This document shows, one piece after another, positions 34,696 to 43,107 of a stretch of 64,000 bases of DNA (within the stretch, counting starts at the first letter, position 1; every line of letters starts with the position of its first letter). The notes below the pieces were generated by a model. The model did no database searches, was not told where the DNA came from, and was given only the letters and a program-made list of their open reading frames with translations. Made by a program: the position numbers and the translations under genes. The DNA is from Achromobacter marplatensis (lineage in GTDB: Bacteria; Pseudomonadota; Gammaproteobacteria; Burkholderiales; Burkholderiaceae_B): NCBI RefSeq assembly GCF_002209535.1, contig NZ_NJIG01000003.1:620001-684000 (forward strand). The letters run 5' to 3'.

Positions 34696-35799
34696 TTATT
34701 TGGCCTGGGCCTTCGCCACGGCGGCGAAGGTGTAGTTGTCCAGCGGGCCTTCGGCCACGCGGAACCAGCCCACCTGCTCGGCCTGGAATTTCTTCCAGTC
34801 GGGATAGATCGCGGCAAAGTCGGGATTCTTGGCCGACAGTTCCACCCACAGTTCCTGCGACGCGTTGTAGGCCGCGTCCATCACTTCCTTGGGGAAGAAA
34901 CTGACCTTGGCGCCGCCCGCGATCAGCTTGCGCAGCGCAAGCGGATTGCGCGCGTCGTAGTTGGCCAGCATGCGCATGGTCTGTTCGCCCGCGGCGGCTT
35001 CGAATGCCGCCTGGTAGGCCGGGGGCAATGCCTCCCAGGCCTTGTCGTGCACCATGCTGGTAATGGATGCGCTGCCTTCGAACCAGCCGGGCGAATAGTA
35101 GAAAGGCGCCACCTTGTTGAAACCCAGCTTCTCGTCGTCGTAAGGCCCGATCCATTCGGCGGCGTCGATGGTGCCCTTTTCCAGCGCCGGATAAATATCG
35201 CCAGGCGGAATCTGCTGCGGCACCGCGCCCAGCTTGGACAGCACCATGCCGCCAATGCCGCCGATCCGCATGTTCAGGCCTTTCAGATCGGCAAGCGATT
35301 TGATTTCCTTGCGGTACCAGCCACCCATCTGCACGCCGACGTTGCCACAGACGTGGTTCACGATGTTGTATTTCTTATAGAGCGCCCGCAGCATCTTCAG
35401 GCCGCCGCCGGAATGGACCCAGGCGTTGTGCTGGCGCGCGCTCAAGCCGAACGACAGGCCGGTGTCGAACGTCAGCGCGGTGTTCTTGCCGATGTAGGCC
35501 GTGCTCAGCACGTGATTGCATTCGACCGTGCCGTTGCTGACCGCATCCATGTTCTGCGCCGCCGGCACCAGCTCGCCGCCAGGGAACGCGCGGATCTCGA
35601 ACTTGCCGTCCGTCAATTGCGCCACGCGCTTGCACAGCTCTTCTGCCGAACCGTAGATGGTGTCCAGGCTTTTGGGCCAACTGGTCGACATGCGCCAGCG
35701 CACCGCCGGCGCGGATTGCGCGATGGCGGGCATGCCCACGGTGGCAAGGCCCGCGCCGGCTGCGCCAGCGGCTTGTGCGAGGAAACGGCGTCGTTGCAT
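34696..35799 (-). CDS. dctP: TRAP transporter periplasmic binding protein (DctP, TakP-like)
   Basis: A 367-residue solute receptor with a twin-arginine-type signal (MQRRRFLAQAAGAAGAGLA) and the TakP-like branch block GTIDAAEWIGPYDDEKLGF, found in receptors for keto- and aromatic monocarboxylates. It is the first gene of the minus-strand operon, far from its presumed membrane partners dctQM at the far end. A strong promoter with a PicR-like operator lies 105-135 nt upstream. Probable ligand: picolinate. Confidence 0.85.
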   Translation of the reverse strand: MQRRRFLAQAAGAAGAGLATVGMPAIAQSAPAVRWRMSTSWPKSLDTIYGSAEELCKRVAQLTDGKFEIRAFPGGELVPAAQNMDAVSNGTVECNHVLSTAYIGKNTALTFDTGLSFGLSARQHNAWVHSGGGLKMLRALYKKYNIVNHVCGNVGVQMGGWYRKEIKSLADLKGLNMRIGGIGGMVLSKLGAVPQQIPPGDIYPALEKGTIDAAEWIGPYDDEKLGFNKVAPFYYSPGWFEGSASITSMVHDKAWEALPPAYQAAFEAAAGEQTMRMLANYDARNPLALRKLIAGGAKVSFFPKEVMDAAYNASQELWVELSAKNPDFAAIYPDWKKFQAEQVGWFRVAEGPLDNYTFAAVAKAQAK

Positions 35800-35883
35800 G
35801 TATTGCTCCCGATCTATTCGATTGAGTCCCCTTGGACCCGCCTCAACCCATGCCAACGCCGCTTCCGTACACCCGAAAAAACG

Positions 35884-35915
35884 TTAGCACACTGAATTGT
35901 TGATCAGCATACTGA
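35884..35915. promoter_or_regulatory. Pair of PicR-type operators before dctP
   Basis: TTAGCACACTGA (35884-35895) and TCAGCATACTGA (35904-35915), 20 nt apart start to start, i.e. about two helical turns. Same consensus as the sites near picB, picC, xdhC and picR. Confidence 0.7.
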
Positions 35916-35934
35916 CAGTAATTTTGAGTGTCAA
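35904..35934 (-). promoter_or_regulatory. Promoter of the dctP-picA-transport operon with overlapping operator
   Basis: On the minus strand: TTGACA (35934-35929), a 17-nt spacer, then TATGCT (35911-35906). The operator palindrome TCAGCATACTGA at 35904-35915 covers the -10 element completely, so a bound repressor would exclude RNA polymerase. The dctP ATG is about 100 nt downstream. Confidence 0.7.
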
Positions 35935-36152
35935 TAAGGTAAATCCCCACTGCGAAAGCCGCTTAAACCCTGCGTTTGCGGCCCATTCGGCGCGCATGGC
36001 GGGACGGCGCCGACGGCGTTTACGGGTAGTCCTTCCATATAGAGGAAGTGGCGCGCCCGCGCGCTTACATGGCGGGCATAATAGGCCCGCGCCGCAGACC
36101 GCCTGCGAGCGTCACGTCGGGGAAATCCCTAGCTCCAGACTTGTTTTTTTGA
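35935..36152. other. Intergenic region between divergent picA and picB units
   Basis: Together with the flanking operators this 397-nt gap (35800-36196) separates the two pic operons. No coding frame or RNA gene was recognised. GC-rich in the middle and A/T-rich at both ends where the operators lie. Confidence 0.5.
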
Positions 36153-36185
36153 GCAGTACACTGACCACATTACTCAGCATACTGA
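36153..36185. promoter_or_regulatory. Pair of PicR-type operators before the picB operon
   Basis: GCAGTACACTGA (36153-36164) and TCAGCATACTGA (36174-36185), 21 nt apart start to start. The second ends 11 nt before the ferredoxin ATG, a position suited to repression. Confidence 0.68.
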
Positions 36186-36196
36186 TTAGAGACAAT

Positions 36197-36511
36197 ATGA
36201 ACTGGATCCGCATCGCCTCCACCGACCAGCTGACCGACGACGATGAAGTCATTCCCGTCGCGGCCGGCGAAAAGCAGCTTGCGCTGTATCGCAGCGAAGG
36301 CGAGTTCTTCGCGTCGGACAATGTCTGTACGCACGCCTATGCGCTGCTGTCCGACGGTTATCTGGAAGACGGCTGCATCGAATGCCCGCTGCATCAAGCC
36401 AGGTTCGACATCCGCACCGGCCAGGCCATGTGCGCGCCGGCGACCAGCGGCATCCGCGTGTACCCCGTCAAGGTCGAAGGCCAGGACATCTACGCGGACG
36501 TGCAGGGTTGA
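36197..36511 (+). CDS. picB: Rieske ferredoxin of the 6-hydroxypicolinate 3-monooxygenase system
   Basis: A 104-residue Rieske-type ferredoxin with ligands Cys44, His46, Cys63 and His66 (CTHAY and CPLH). It passes electrons from the FAD reductase encoded next to the terminal oxygenase. First gene of the plus-strand four-gene picB operon, under two PicR-type operators. Which of picB1-B4 it corresponds to in A. faecalis is not assigned. Its stop is 2 nt before the reductase start. Confidence 0.87.
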   Translation: MNWIRIASTDQLTDDDEVIPVAAGEKQLALYRSEGEFFASDNVCTHAYALLSDGYLEDGCIECPLHQARFDIRTGQAMCAPATSGIRVYPVKVEGQDIYADVQG

Positions 36512-36513
36512 TC

Positions 36514-37815
36514 ATGGCTGACGCCGACTCGATCCTCATCATCGGCGCCGGCCAGTCCGGCGCGGTGGCCGCCGCCGCCCTGCGCGACCAGGGCCATGAA
36601 GGCCCGATCACGCTGATCGGCCGCGAAGCGCATGCCCCCTACGAGCGCCCGCCCCTGTCCAAGGCCGTGCTGCAATCGGCAGAGGCGCATGCGCAGACGG
36701 CGGTCCATCCCGGCGACTTCTATGAACAGCGGCGCATCACGCTGCTGACGGGCGCCGAAGTGGTCCGTCTGGATCCCGCGGACCACCAGGTCCATCTGGC
36801 CGATGGGCGCGCCTTAAGCTATAGCCGCTGCCTGCTTGCCACCGGCGGCCGGGCGCGCGAACTGCCCGCCTTTCCGCGCGGCACCGCCGGCGTGCATTAC
36901 ATCAGGACGCTGGATGATGCGGCCGCGCTGCGCGCCGGCCTGACACCGCAAGCGCGTGTCGTGGTGATCGGCGGCGGTTTCCTGGGCCTGGAAGTTGCCT
37001 CCACCGCGCGCGCCCTGGGCGCGGCGGTGACCGTGCTGGAAAGCGCGCCCCGCCTGCTGGAGCGTGTGCTGCCGCCGGCGCTGTCCGACTGGTTGGCCGA
37101 ACGCGCCCGCCATGCCGGCGTGGCGCTGCGCCTGGACGCGCGCATTGCGCGCAGCAGCGCGCATCCCCACCCGGACGCGACGGTAAAGCACCAAGCGCGT
37201 TTCACCCTTGAACTGCAGGATGCCACCGTGATCGACGCCGACGTGGTGGTGGTGGCCATCGGCCTGGCGCCCGAGGTGTCGCTGGCCGAGCAGGCGGGCC
37301 TGGCGCTGGACGCCGCCAACGGCGGCATCGTGGTCGACGCCCACTGCCGCAGCAGCGATCCCGACGTCTACGCCGCGGGCGATTGCGCCAGCCAGCACCG
37401 GCGTCACCTGAACCTGGCACTGCGGCTGGAGTCATGGCAGAACGCCAATGAGCAAGCGCGCGCCGCCGCCGCCGGCATGCTGGGCCTGCCCGCACCGGGC
37501 GAGCCCTACCCCTGGTTCTGGACGGACCAGTTCGGCTGCAACGTGCAGATGCTGGGCCTGCCGCAAGCCGGCCTGGCCTATGCCTGCCGCGGCGTGCCCG
37601 ACAGCCAGGGCGACGCGCCCAAATTCATCTGGCTGGGCCACCGCGATGGCGTCCCCGTGCACGCCATCGCCGTCAACGCCGGCGGCGACCTGCGCCAGTT
37701 GCGTGTGCTGTTCGAACAAGGCCTGCGCATCGATCCGCAGCGCTACGCCGACGAAACCGTGGCGCTCAAGCCGCTGGTGAAAGCCTGCCAGCAGAGCGCA
37801 GCCGCCGCGTCCTGA
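36514..37815 (+). CDS. picB: FAD/NAD(P)H ferredoxin reductase of the PicB system
   Basis: A 433-residue ferredoxin reductase of the BphA4/putidaredoxin-reductase class: FAD motif ILIIGAGQSGAVAAAALR, the ERPPLSK block, NAD(P)H motif VVVIGGGFLGLEVAS, second FAD motif VYAAGDCAS, and the C-terminal reductase domain with WFWTDQFGCNVQMLG. It oxidises NAD(P)H to feed the Rieske ferredoxin. The frame is open upstream, but ATG 36514, 2 nt after the ferredoxin stop, gives the normal start. Confidence 0.88.
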   Translation: MADADSILIIGAGQSGAVAAAALRDQGHEGPITLIGREAHAPYERPPLSKAVLQSAEAHAQTAVHPGDFYEQRRITLLTGAEVVRLDPADHQVHLADGRALSYSRCLLATGGRARELPAFPRGTAGVHYIRTLDDAAALRAGLTPQARVVVIGGGFLGLEVASTARALGAAVTVLESAPRLLERVLPPALSDWLAERARHAGVALRLDARIARSSAHPHPDATVKHQARFTLELQDATVIDADVVVVAIGLAPEVSLAEQAGLALDAANGGIVVDAHCRSSDPDVYAAGDCASQHRRHLNLALRLESWQNANEQARAAAAGMLGLPAPGEPYPWFWTDQFGCNVQMLGLPQAGLAYACRGVPDSQGDAPKFIWLGHRDGVPVHAIAVNAGGDLRQLRVLFEQGLRIDPQRYADETVALKPLVKACQQSAAAAS

Positions 37816-37850
37816 ATTCCATTGTTGCCCCGCCTCGACAGGAGCTTTTC

Positions 37851-39140
37851 ATGTATCAATCACAAACCGTCATCGGCCGCACGGTAGCCGCCAAGGATGC
37901 AGCGCTAGCCGACTGTGTCTGGCCAGAAGACGCGCTGCACTACATCCCCGACTGGGTCTACACCAGCAGCGCCGTCTACGACCAGGAAGTCGAGAAGATC
38001 TTCCACGGCAAGACCTGGAACTACGTGGCGCTGGAAGCCGAACTGCCCAATCCGGGCGACTACAAGCGCTCTTACGTCGGGCCGACGCCCGTGGTGGTCT
38101 CGCGCGCCGAAGACGGGTCGGTCAACGTGTTCGAGAACCGCTGCGCCCATCGCGGCGCCGAGTTCTGCCGCAACAGCCAGGGCAACGCCAAAGAGTTCGT
38201 CTGCCCCTATCACCAGTGGTCGTACGACCTGAAGGGCAATCTGCAAGGCATCCCCTTCAAGCGCGGCGTGAACCGCGAAGGCGGCATGCCCAAGGACTTC
38301 AAGAACGACGAACACGGCCTGCGCAAGCTCTACGTGACCACGCGCAACGGCGTGATCTTCGCCTCGTACAGCGCCGAGGTCGAACCCATCGACCAGTACC
38401 TGACGCCCGAGATCCTGACCGATTTCGACACCGTCTTTCCAGGCAAGAAGCTCAAGATCCACGGCTACTACCGCAACGAGCTGCCGTGCAACTGGAAGAT
38501 GTATCACGAGAATCTGAAGGACCCCTACCACGCGACCCTGCTGCATTCCTTCCTGGTTGTCTTCGGGCTGCTGGTGGCCGGCAACAAGTCGGCGATGCTG
38601 GTCGATTCCGTTCATGGCCGCCACGGCACCATGGCCTCGGCCAAGAGCGAAGACAAGTACGCCTCCGTCAGCGAAGAAAACAAGAAAGAGATGCGTTCTT
38701 TCCACGACGGCCTGCACCTGCAGGACGACCGCTTCCTGGAGTTCGTCAAGGAATTCGATTCGCCCTGGTCGGTCACCATGCAGACGGTGTGGCCCAACCT
38801 GATCGTGCAGCGCGAAATGAATACGCTGGGCGTGCGCCAGATCGTGCCCAACGGCCCCGACAGCATGATCATGCAGTGGACCATGTTCGGCTATGAAGAC
38901 GATACGCCCGAGATGGAACGCCATCGCCTGCGCCAGGGCAACCTGATGGGACCGGCCGGCTTTTTGGGCCTGGAAGACAACGAGGCCATGAAGTTCGTGC
39001 AAGAAGGCGTGCGGCGCGCCAGCACCGACGTCAACGTGCTGAAGCTGGAATCCGGCAAGCAAGGCACGTCCAACACGTTGATCTCGGAGGCCGCGATCCG
39101 CTCGATGTACAGCTACTACCGCGGCGTGATGGGCTTCTAA
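37851..39140 (+). CDS. picB: Rieske oxygenase large (alpha) subunit, 6-hydroxypicolinate 3-monooxygenase
   Basis: A 429-residue terminal oxygenase alpha subunit. Rieske ligands are Cys98, His100, Cys118 and His121 (CAHRG and CPYHQW); the mononuclear iron site has His227 and His232 in NLKDPYHATLLHSF, with Asp224 as the bridging carboxylate to the neighbouring Rieske centre. Aromatic ring hydroxylases of this shape normally work as alpha-beta complexes in the cytoplasm. Within the pic island it should add the 3-hydroxyl to 6-hydroxypicolinate. Followed after 17 nt by the beta subunit. Confidence 0.87.
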   Translation: MYQSQTVIGRTVAAKDAALADCVWPEDALHYIPDWVYTSSAVYDQEVEKIFHGKTWNYVALEAELPNPGDYKRSYVGPTPVVVSRAEDGSVNVFENRCAHRGAEFCRNSQGNAKEFVCPYHQWSYDLKGNLQGIPFKRGVNREGGMPKDFKNDEHGLRKLYVTTRNGVIFASYSAEVEPIDQYLTPEILTDFDTVFPGKKLKIHGYYRNELPCNWKMYHENLKDPYHATLLHSFLVVFGLLVAGNKSAMLVDSVHGRHGTMASAKSEDKYASVSEENKKEMRSFHDGLHLQDDRFLEFVKEFDSPWSVTMQTVWPNLIVQREMNTLGVRQIVPNGPDSMIMQWTMFGYEDDTPEMERHRLRQGNLMGPAGFLGLEDNEAMKFVQEGVRRASTDVNVLKLESGKQGTSNTLISEAAIRSMYSYYRGVMGF

Positions 39141-39157
39141 GGCAGGAACCGAGACAG

Positions 39158-39676
39158 ATGAGAACCCGATTCGAATTTTCCCGCCGCAAGATCGACCCGA
39201 CGCGCGCCATTGCGTTGCGCCAGGAAATCGAGGAATTCCACGCCGACTATTGCGCGACGCTGGACGCCGGCCAGGTCGAGGCCTGGCCCGCCTTCTTCAC
39301 CGAGGACGGCCTGTACCGCGTGACTGCGCGCGAGAACGCCGAGCTGGGCTTGCCGGTGGGGCTGGTCTATTCCGAGGGCCGCGCCATGATGCACGACCGC
39401 GCCGTGGCCATTTCGCGCACCCAGATGTTCGCGCCGCGCTACATGCTGCACCTGGTCAGCAATACCCGCGTGATCAGCGAATCGCCTGACGGCGACATCG
39501 AGGCCCAGGCCGCGTTCATGCTGATGCAGACCCTGGTGGAAGGCCCCACGACGCTGCACCTTGCCGGCACCTACTACGACCGCTTCACGAAGCAGGACGG
39601 CGTGCTCAAGCTGAAGGAACGGCAAGTGGTGTATGACACCACCATCCTGGCCAACGACCTGGTGTATCCCGTGTAG
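39158..39676 (+). CDS. picB: Rieske oxygenase small (beta) subunit
   Basis: A 172-residue ring-hydroxylating dioxygenase beta subunit (SnoaL/NTF2-like fold), with EEFHADYCATLDAGQVEAWPAF cut into the usual helix and cone and the C-terminal LKERQVVYDTTILANDLVYPV-type strand order. It has a structural role in the alpha-beta oxygenase. Last gene of the picB operon, followed by a strong bidirectional terminator. Confidence 0.87.
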   Translation: MRTRFEFSRRKIDPTRAIALRQEIEEFHADYCATLDAGQVEAWPAFFTEDGLYRVTARENAELGLPVGLVYSEGRAMMHDRAVAISRTQMFAPRYMLHLVSNTRVISESPDGDIEAQAAFMLMQTLVEGPTTLHLAGTYYDRFTKQDGVLKLKERQVVYDTTILANDLVYPV

Positions 39677-39695
39677 TCCATCGGGGCGCCAAAGA

Positions 39696-39731
39696 AAAAA
39701 GGGTTTGCGCCGGACGGCGCAACCCCTTTTT
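39696..39731. terminator. Bidirectional terminator between picB and picF
   Basis: AAAAAGGG-TTT-GCGCC pairs with GGCGC-AA-CCCC-TTTTT around a GGAC loop: a 15-bp stem with one mismatch, A-run on one side and T-run on the other. It serves both convergent operons, the picB operon from the left and the picC-F operon from the right. Confidence 0.85.
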
Positions 39732-39753
39732 CCTTGGACGATGGCCGGGCCGT

Positions 39754-40374
39754 TCAGCCCCGGGTGGCGCGCACCGCCTCGTCACAAGTCAGCACGGTGG
39801 CGTACTTCTGGCGCATGTCGAACAGGTTGGCCTCGTGCGGGCCAATGGCGCGGTCGCCCACGCAGTCCGACACCACCAAGGGCCGAAAGCCATACTGCAT
39901 TGCGTCCACCACGCTTGCCCGCACGCAGCCGCTGGTGACCGCGCCCGCCACCAGCAGCGTCTGGACGCCGCGCTGCGACAGCCAGGCGGCCAGGCCGGTG
40001 CCAAAAAACGCCGAAGGCACCGTCTTGCGTACCACCAGTTCCCCGGCGGCGGGCGCCAGTTGGGGAACGATCGCGCTGTTGGGGTGGGTTTCCTTCAGCG
40101 TCAGCATGCCCGGGACCTTCAACGTGAAGATGTTGTGGTCGGCGTCGTCGTCCGCGAACACGATGCGGCTGTGGGCCACCGGCCAGCCTTGGCTGCGCGC
40201 GTGCGCCAGCAGATGCGTCGTCTGCGCGATGGCCGGCGCGATGTTGCCCCCGCCGAACACCGCGGGGTCGGCGAAGCCGTTGACCAGGTCCACGATCAGC
40301 AGGCCGTAGGGGGGCTTGGGCGCCATGGCGGCGCCAAAACCCTGGCGCTCGTAGGCAGAGATATCGTCATTCAT
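39754..40374 (-). CDS. picF: Maleamate amidohydrolase (PicF/NicF)
   Basis: A 206-residue isochorismatase-fold cysteine hydrolase with the family triad Asp29 (LIVDLVNGF), Lys117 (VRKTVPSAFFGT) and Cys150 (VTSGCVRASV). It hydrolyses maleamate to maleate and ammonia, the third step after 2,5-dihydroxypyridine ring opening. Last gene of the minus-strand picCGEDF operon, 40 nt after picD. ATG 40374 gives the family-length protein; the longer frame overlaps picD. Confidence 0.88.
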   Translation of the reverse strand: MNDDISAYERQGFGAAMAPKPPYGLLIVDLVNGFADPAVFGGGNIAPAIAQTTHLLAHARSQGWPVAHSRIVFADDDADHNIFTLKVPGMLTLKETHPNSAIVPQLAPAAGELVVRKTVPSAFFGTGLAAWLSQRGVQTLLVAGAVTSGCVRASVVDAMQYGFRPLVVSDCVGDRAIGPHEANLFDMRQKYATVLTCDEAVRATRG

Positions 40375-40414
40375 GAAGCGGGTTCCTTGATCGATAGTGA
40401 CTGGGCGCGATGGC

Positions 40415-41464
40415 CTATTCCTGCCGGGCAGCGCCGTCCAGCACCTTGCCCTGGCGAACCACGTCCTCGCCGTCCAGCCGCACGGTGCACGCACGCAGCG
40501 GGATGTCGATATGGCAGGTGGTGCTGCGGCTGCCGCCCGCCTCGTTGTTCGGGCCCAGCGAGAACAGGAAATTGCCCTCGTACGCCCGCGCGTCCATGCC
40601 GATCGTGGCCTCGCGGTCGTACAGCCCCAGCGTGGTCCAGTGCGCGCGCGGTTGCAGGCCCCAGCCGATATGCGAAATCGCGTAGGCCTCGGGGTCCCGG
40701 AACGACGCCACGTATTCGCGCAGCAGTTCCGCGTCGACGCCGCCTTCGATCCGCGTGGCAAAGCCGTTTTCCACCGTCAGTTCGATGGGTGAGCGCACGT
40801 AGAGCTTTTGCGGCAGCAGGATGTCGCCCACGTCGATCACGATCTTGCCGTTGGCGCCGCGCTCGTTCGGCCAGGTCAGGACAAAGCCGCTGGGCCAATG
40901 GTCCCAGCGCCCCGGTTCATCCACGAAGCCGTATTCGCTGATCGCGGGGAATTCGCCCAGCGGGCAGCGCAGGTCGGTGCCCGCCGCCGACACCACGCTC
41001 ATCTCGCGCGCGGCGCCGATGCGCGCGGCCGCCGCCTTCACCCGCGCGCGGTCCGCCTCGGTGGGCACCAGCCGCGCCAGCACCTCGGGAGGCTCCACCG
41101 CCAGCAGGATCTTGGTGCCCGTCGCCAGGATTTCGTGCTGCTCCGGCGAGAACAGCAGCGTCATCAGGTCCAGCACCAGGTCGCTTTCCTTTAACGCCGC
41201 GATCGCGGGCTTGTTGCCCGTCAGCGGCGTAGTGCCCAGATAGGCCAGCGAATCGCGGCTTAACGCCTTCTCGCCGTTGACGGGCGGCAAATCCAGCCGG
41301 TTCACCACCGCCCCCATGGATTGCGCCGCGATCAACGCCGTCGACAGCGTCTGCGGGTGGGTCGCCGCGCTGGTCAGCACCGTCACGGTCTGGCCGGCTT
41401 GCAGTTGGGACAAGGTCAGCACCTGCTGCCAGGCCTTCACCAGTTCATAGTCGCTTACAGGCAT
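40415..41464 (-). CDS. picD: 2,5-dihydroxypyridine 5,6-dioxygenase (PicD/NicX)
   Basis: A 349-residue Fe(II) ring-cleavage dioxygenase, closely similar along its length to P. putida NicX. The iron ligands of NicX, His265, His318 and Asp320, fall at the same residue numbers here (SHIGWGLQP, CHIDIPLR). It opens 2,5-dihydroxypyridine between C5 and C6 to N-formylmaleamate, the point where the picolinate and nicotinate routes meet. Conserved blocks EPPEVLARLVPTEAD and DEPGRWDHWPSGFVLTWPN support the call. 31 nt separate it from picE upstream. Confidence 0.93.
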   Translation of the reverse strand: MPVSDYELVKAWQQVLTLSQLQAGQTVTVLTSAATHPQTLSTALIAAQSMGAVVNRLDLPPVNGEKALSRDSLAYLGTTPLTGNKPAIAALKESDLVLDLMTLLFSPEQHEILATGTKILLAVEPPEVLARLVPTEADRARVKAAAARIGAAREMSVVSAAGTDLRCPLGEFPAISEYGFVDEPGRWDHWPSGFVLTWPNERGANGKIVIDVGDILLPQKLYVRSPIELTVENGFATRIEGGVDAELLREYVASFRDPEAYAISHIGWGLQPRAHWTTLGLYDREATIGMDARAYEGNFLFSLGPNNEAGGSRSTTCHIDIPLRACTVRLDGEDVVRQGKVLDGAARQE

Positions 41465-41495
41465 GGTTGCCTCCTTCTCTTGAAAGTCCGGCGGC

Positions 41496-42320
41496 TCAGG
41501 CCCGCGCCAGCGGCGCGCCCAGGAAATCGCCGAAGGCCGCGTAGAAACCTTCCTCGTTGTCCCACGGAATCATGTGGCCGGCCGCGGGCACCCGGTGATG
41601 CTGCGTACCAGGCGCCAACTGCGCGATTTCCGCCACGTCCGCGTCCAGCACCACATCGCCCTTTTCCGCGGTCACCAGCAGGACGGGTACGTTCAGCTGG
41701 GGCAGGTCGGCATGGATGTCGTCGGTCTGAAACGCCTCGAAGCTCTGGACGATGGCGCGTTCGTCGCAGGTATGCAGCCATTCGGCGCGCAGCCGGCGCT
41801 GTTGATCGGTCCAGGTCGGGCAAAACGCGCGCATGGCGTCCGCGTCCATGCCGTGGCGGGCCTGCGCCATGGAATCCACATACCAGGGCAGCTTGGCCGG
41901 GTACGGCCGGCGGCCGGGACCAGACACCGGCGGGTCGACCAGAACCAGCCTGCGCAGGCCGGCGGGCTGGGTCCGGCCCGCGCGCACGCCGATGCGCCCG
42001 CCCATGGAATGCCCGACCAGGCTGTAACGCTCCAGTCCCAACGCTTGCGCGAACGCCAGTACGTCCGCGGCCTGCGCGTCCAGGCTGTAGTCCAGCGCGG
42101 CGCCGGCCTCCGACAGGCCGCGGCCGCGCACGTCCAGGATGTAGGTATCGAACGTCTTGCCGAAACGTTCGCCGACAAAGCCCCATGTGATCGCCGGGCT
42201 GGTGATGCCCGGCACGATTACGACGGCGTCCCGACCCGCGGTGTGCGCACCGCCGTAGCGCAGGTAGTGCTGGCGGATGCCGTTGGCCTGGACATTCGCC
42301 CCGTAGAGATAAGTGCTCAT
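41496..42320 (-). CDS. picE: N-formylmaleamate deformylase (PicE/NicD)
   Basis: A 274-residue alpha/beta hydrolase with the triad Ser105 (GHSMGG), Asp129 (LVLVDP) and His249 (AAGHMIPWD), each exactly four residues beyond Ser101, Asp125 and His245 of NicD. The N-terminus ANVQANGIRQHYLRYGG is typical of NicD. Converts N-formylmaleamate to maleamate and formate. Lies 11 nt after picG and 31 nt before picD. Confidence 0.9.
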   Translation of the reverse strand: MSTYLYGANVQANGIRQHYLRYGGAHTAGRDAVVIVPGITSPAITWGFVGERFGKTFDTYILDVRGRGLSEAGAALDYSLDAQAADVLAFAQALGLERYSLVGHSMGGRIGVRAGRTQPAGLRRLVLVDPPVSGPGRRPYPAKLPWYVDSMAQARHGMDADAMRAFCPTWTDQQRRLRAEWLHTCDERAIVQSFEAFQTDDIHADLPQLNVPVLLVTAEKGDVVLDADVAEIAQLAPGTQHHRVPAAGHMIPWDNEEGFYAAFGDFLGAPLARA

Positions 42321-42331
42321 GGCCGTCTTCC

Positions 42332-43084
42332 TCAGTAAGCGCCCGACAGCAGCGCGCCCGCGCCCGGCACCACGGGTTCCAGGTTCAGCGACTTCAGGAT
42401 GGCGTAGGTCGTGGCCACCGCGGCGGTGATCACCGGCTTGCCGGTCTGGGCCTCGACCTTGGCGATGGCCGGCAAGGACGGCATCTGGACGCAGGCCGAC
42501 AGCACGATGGCGTCCACGTTGCTGGTATCCATCTGCGCGACGATTTCGGGCAGGCGCGCCGGGTCATGGCGCCCCACTTCCAGATTGTCCGGAATCTCCA
42601 GCGCCCGATAGTCGACTACGTCAAAGCCTTCGTTGCGGATGTAGTCCACGACCAGCTCGGTCAACGGCTTCATGTAGGGCGCCACCACCACGATACGGCG
42701 GGCGCCGATCACCTTCAGCGCGTCCACCAGCGCGCCCGCGCTGGTGATGACCGGCGCGTCCGCACCGTTGGCGGCCGTGTGCGCCTGCAGGCGTTTTTCC
42801 GACACCCGGTGATAGCCATGGCCCATGGCCATGATTGCCACCAGGCACGCGTAGCCCAGCACGTCCACCCGCGCGTCGCTCAGTTCCACCGCGCAGCGGT
42901 CGGATTCCCCGTCCATCGCCGCAAGCTCCTCCTTGACCACCTTCTTCATGCGCATGCGGCTGGAATGGAACGTGAAGCGCTCCGGCCGGATCTGCTGGCG
43001 CGCCAGCAACATGGCCGGGATTTCGGTTTCCATCGTGGTATTCGAACTCGGCACGATCTGGCCGATGCGGAAGGGTTTCTGCAT
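42332..43084 (-). CDS. picG: Maleate cis-trans isomerase (PicG/NicE)
   Basis: A 250-residue Asp/Glu-racemase-superfamily enzyme. The two catalytic cysteines of maleate isomerases are present as Cys80 (GYACLVAIM) and Cys198 (LSACVQMPS), the same numbers as in the Serratia enzyme. VPSSNTTMETEIP at the N-terminus holds the substrate-binding Asn. Makes fumarate for the TCA cycle, the end of the route. Lies 23 nt after picC. Confidence 0.9.
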   Translation of the reverse strand: MQKPFRIGQIVPSSNTTMETEIPAMLLARQQIRPERFTFHSSRMRMKKVVKEELAAMDGESDRCAVELSDARVDVLGYACLVAIMAMGHGYHRVSEKRLQAHTAANGADAPVITSAGALVDALKVIGARRIVVVAPYMKPLTELVVDYIRNEGFDVVDYRALEIPDNLEVGRHDPARLPEIVAQMDTSNVDAIVLSACVQMPSLPAIAKVEAQTGKPVITAAVATTYAILKSLNLEPVVPGAGALLSGAY

Positions 43085-43107
43085 GGTTGCTCCTTTTTCC
43101 GGTGAAG

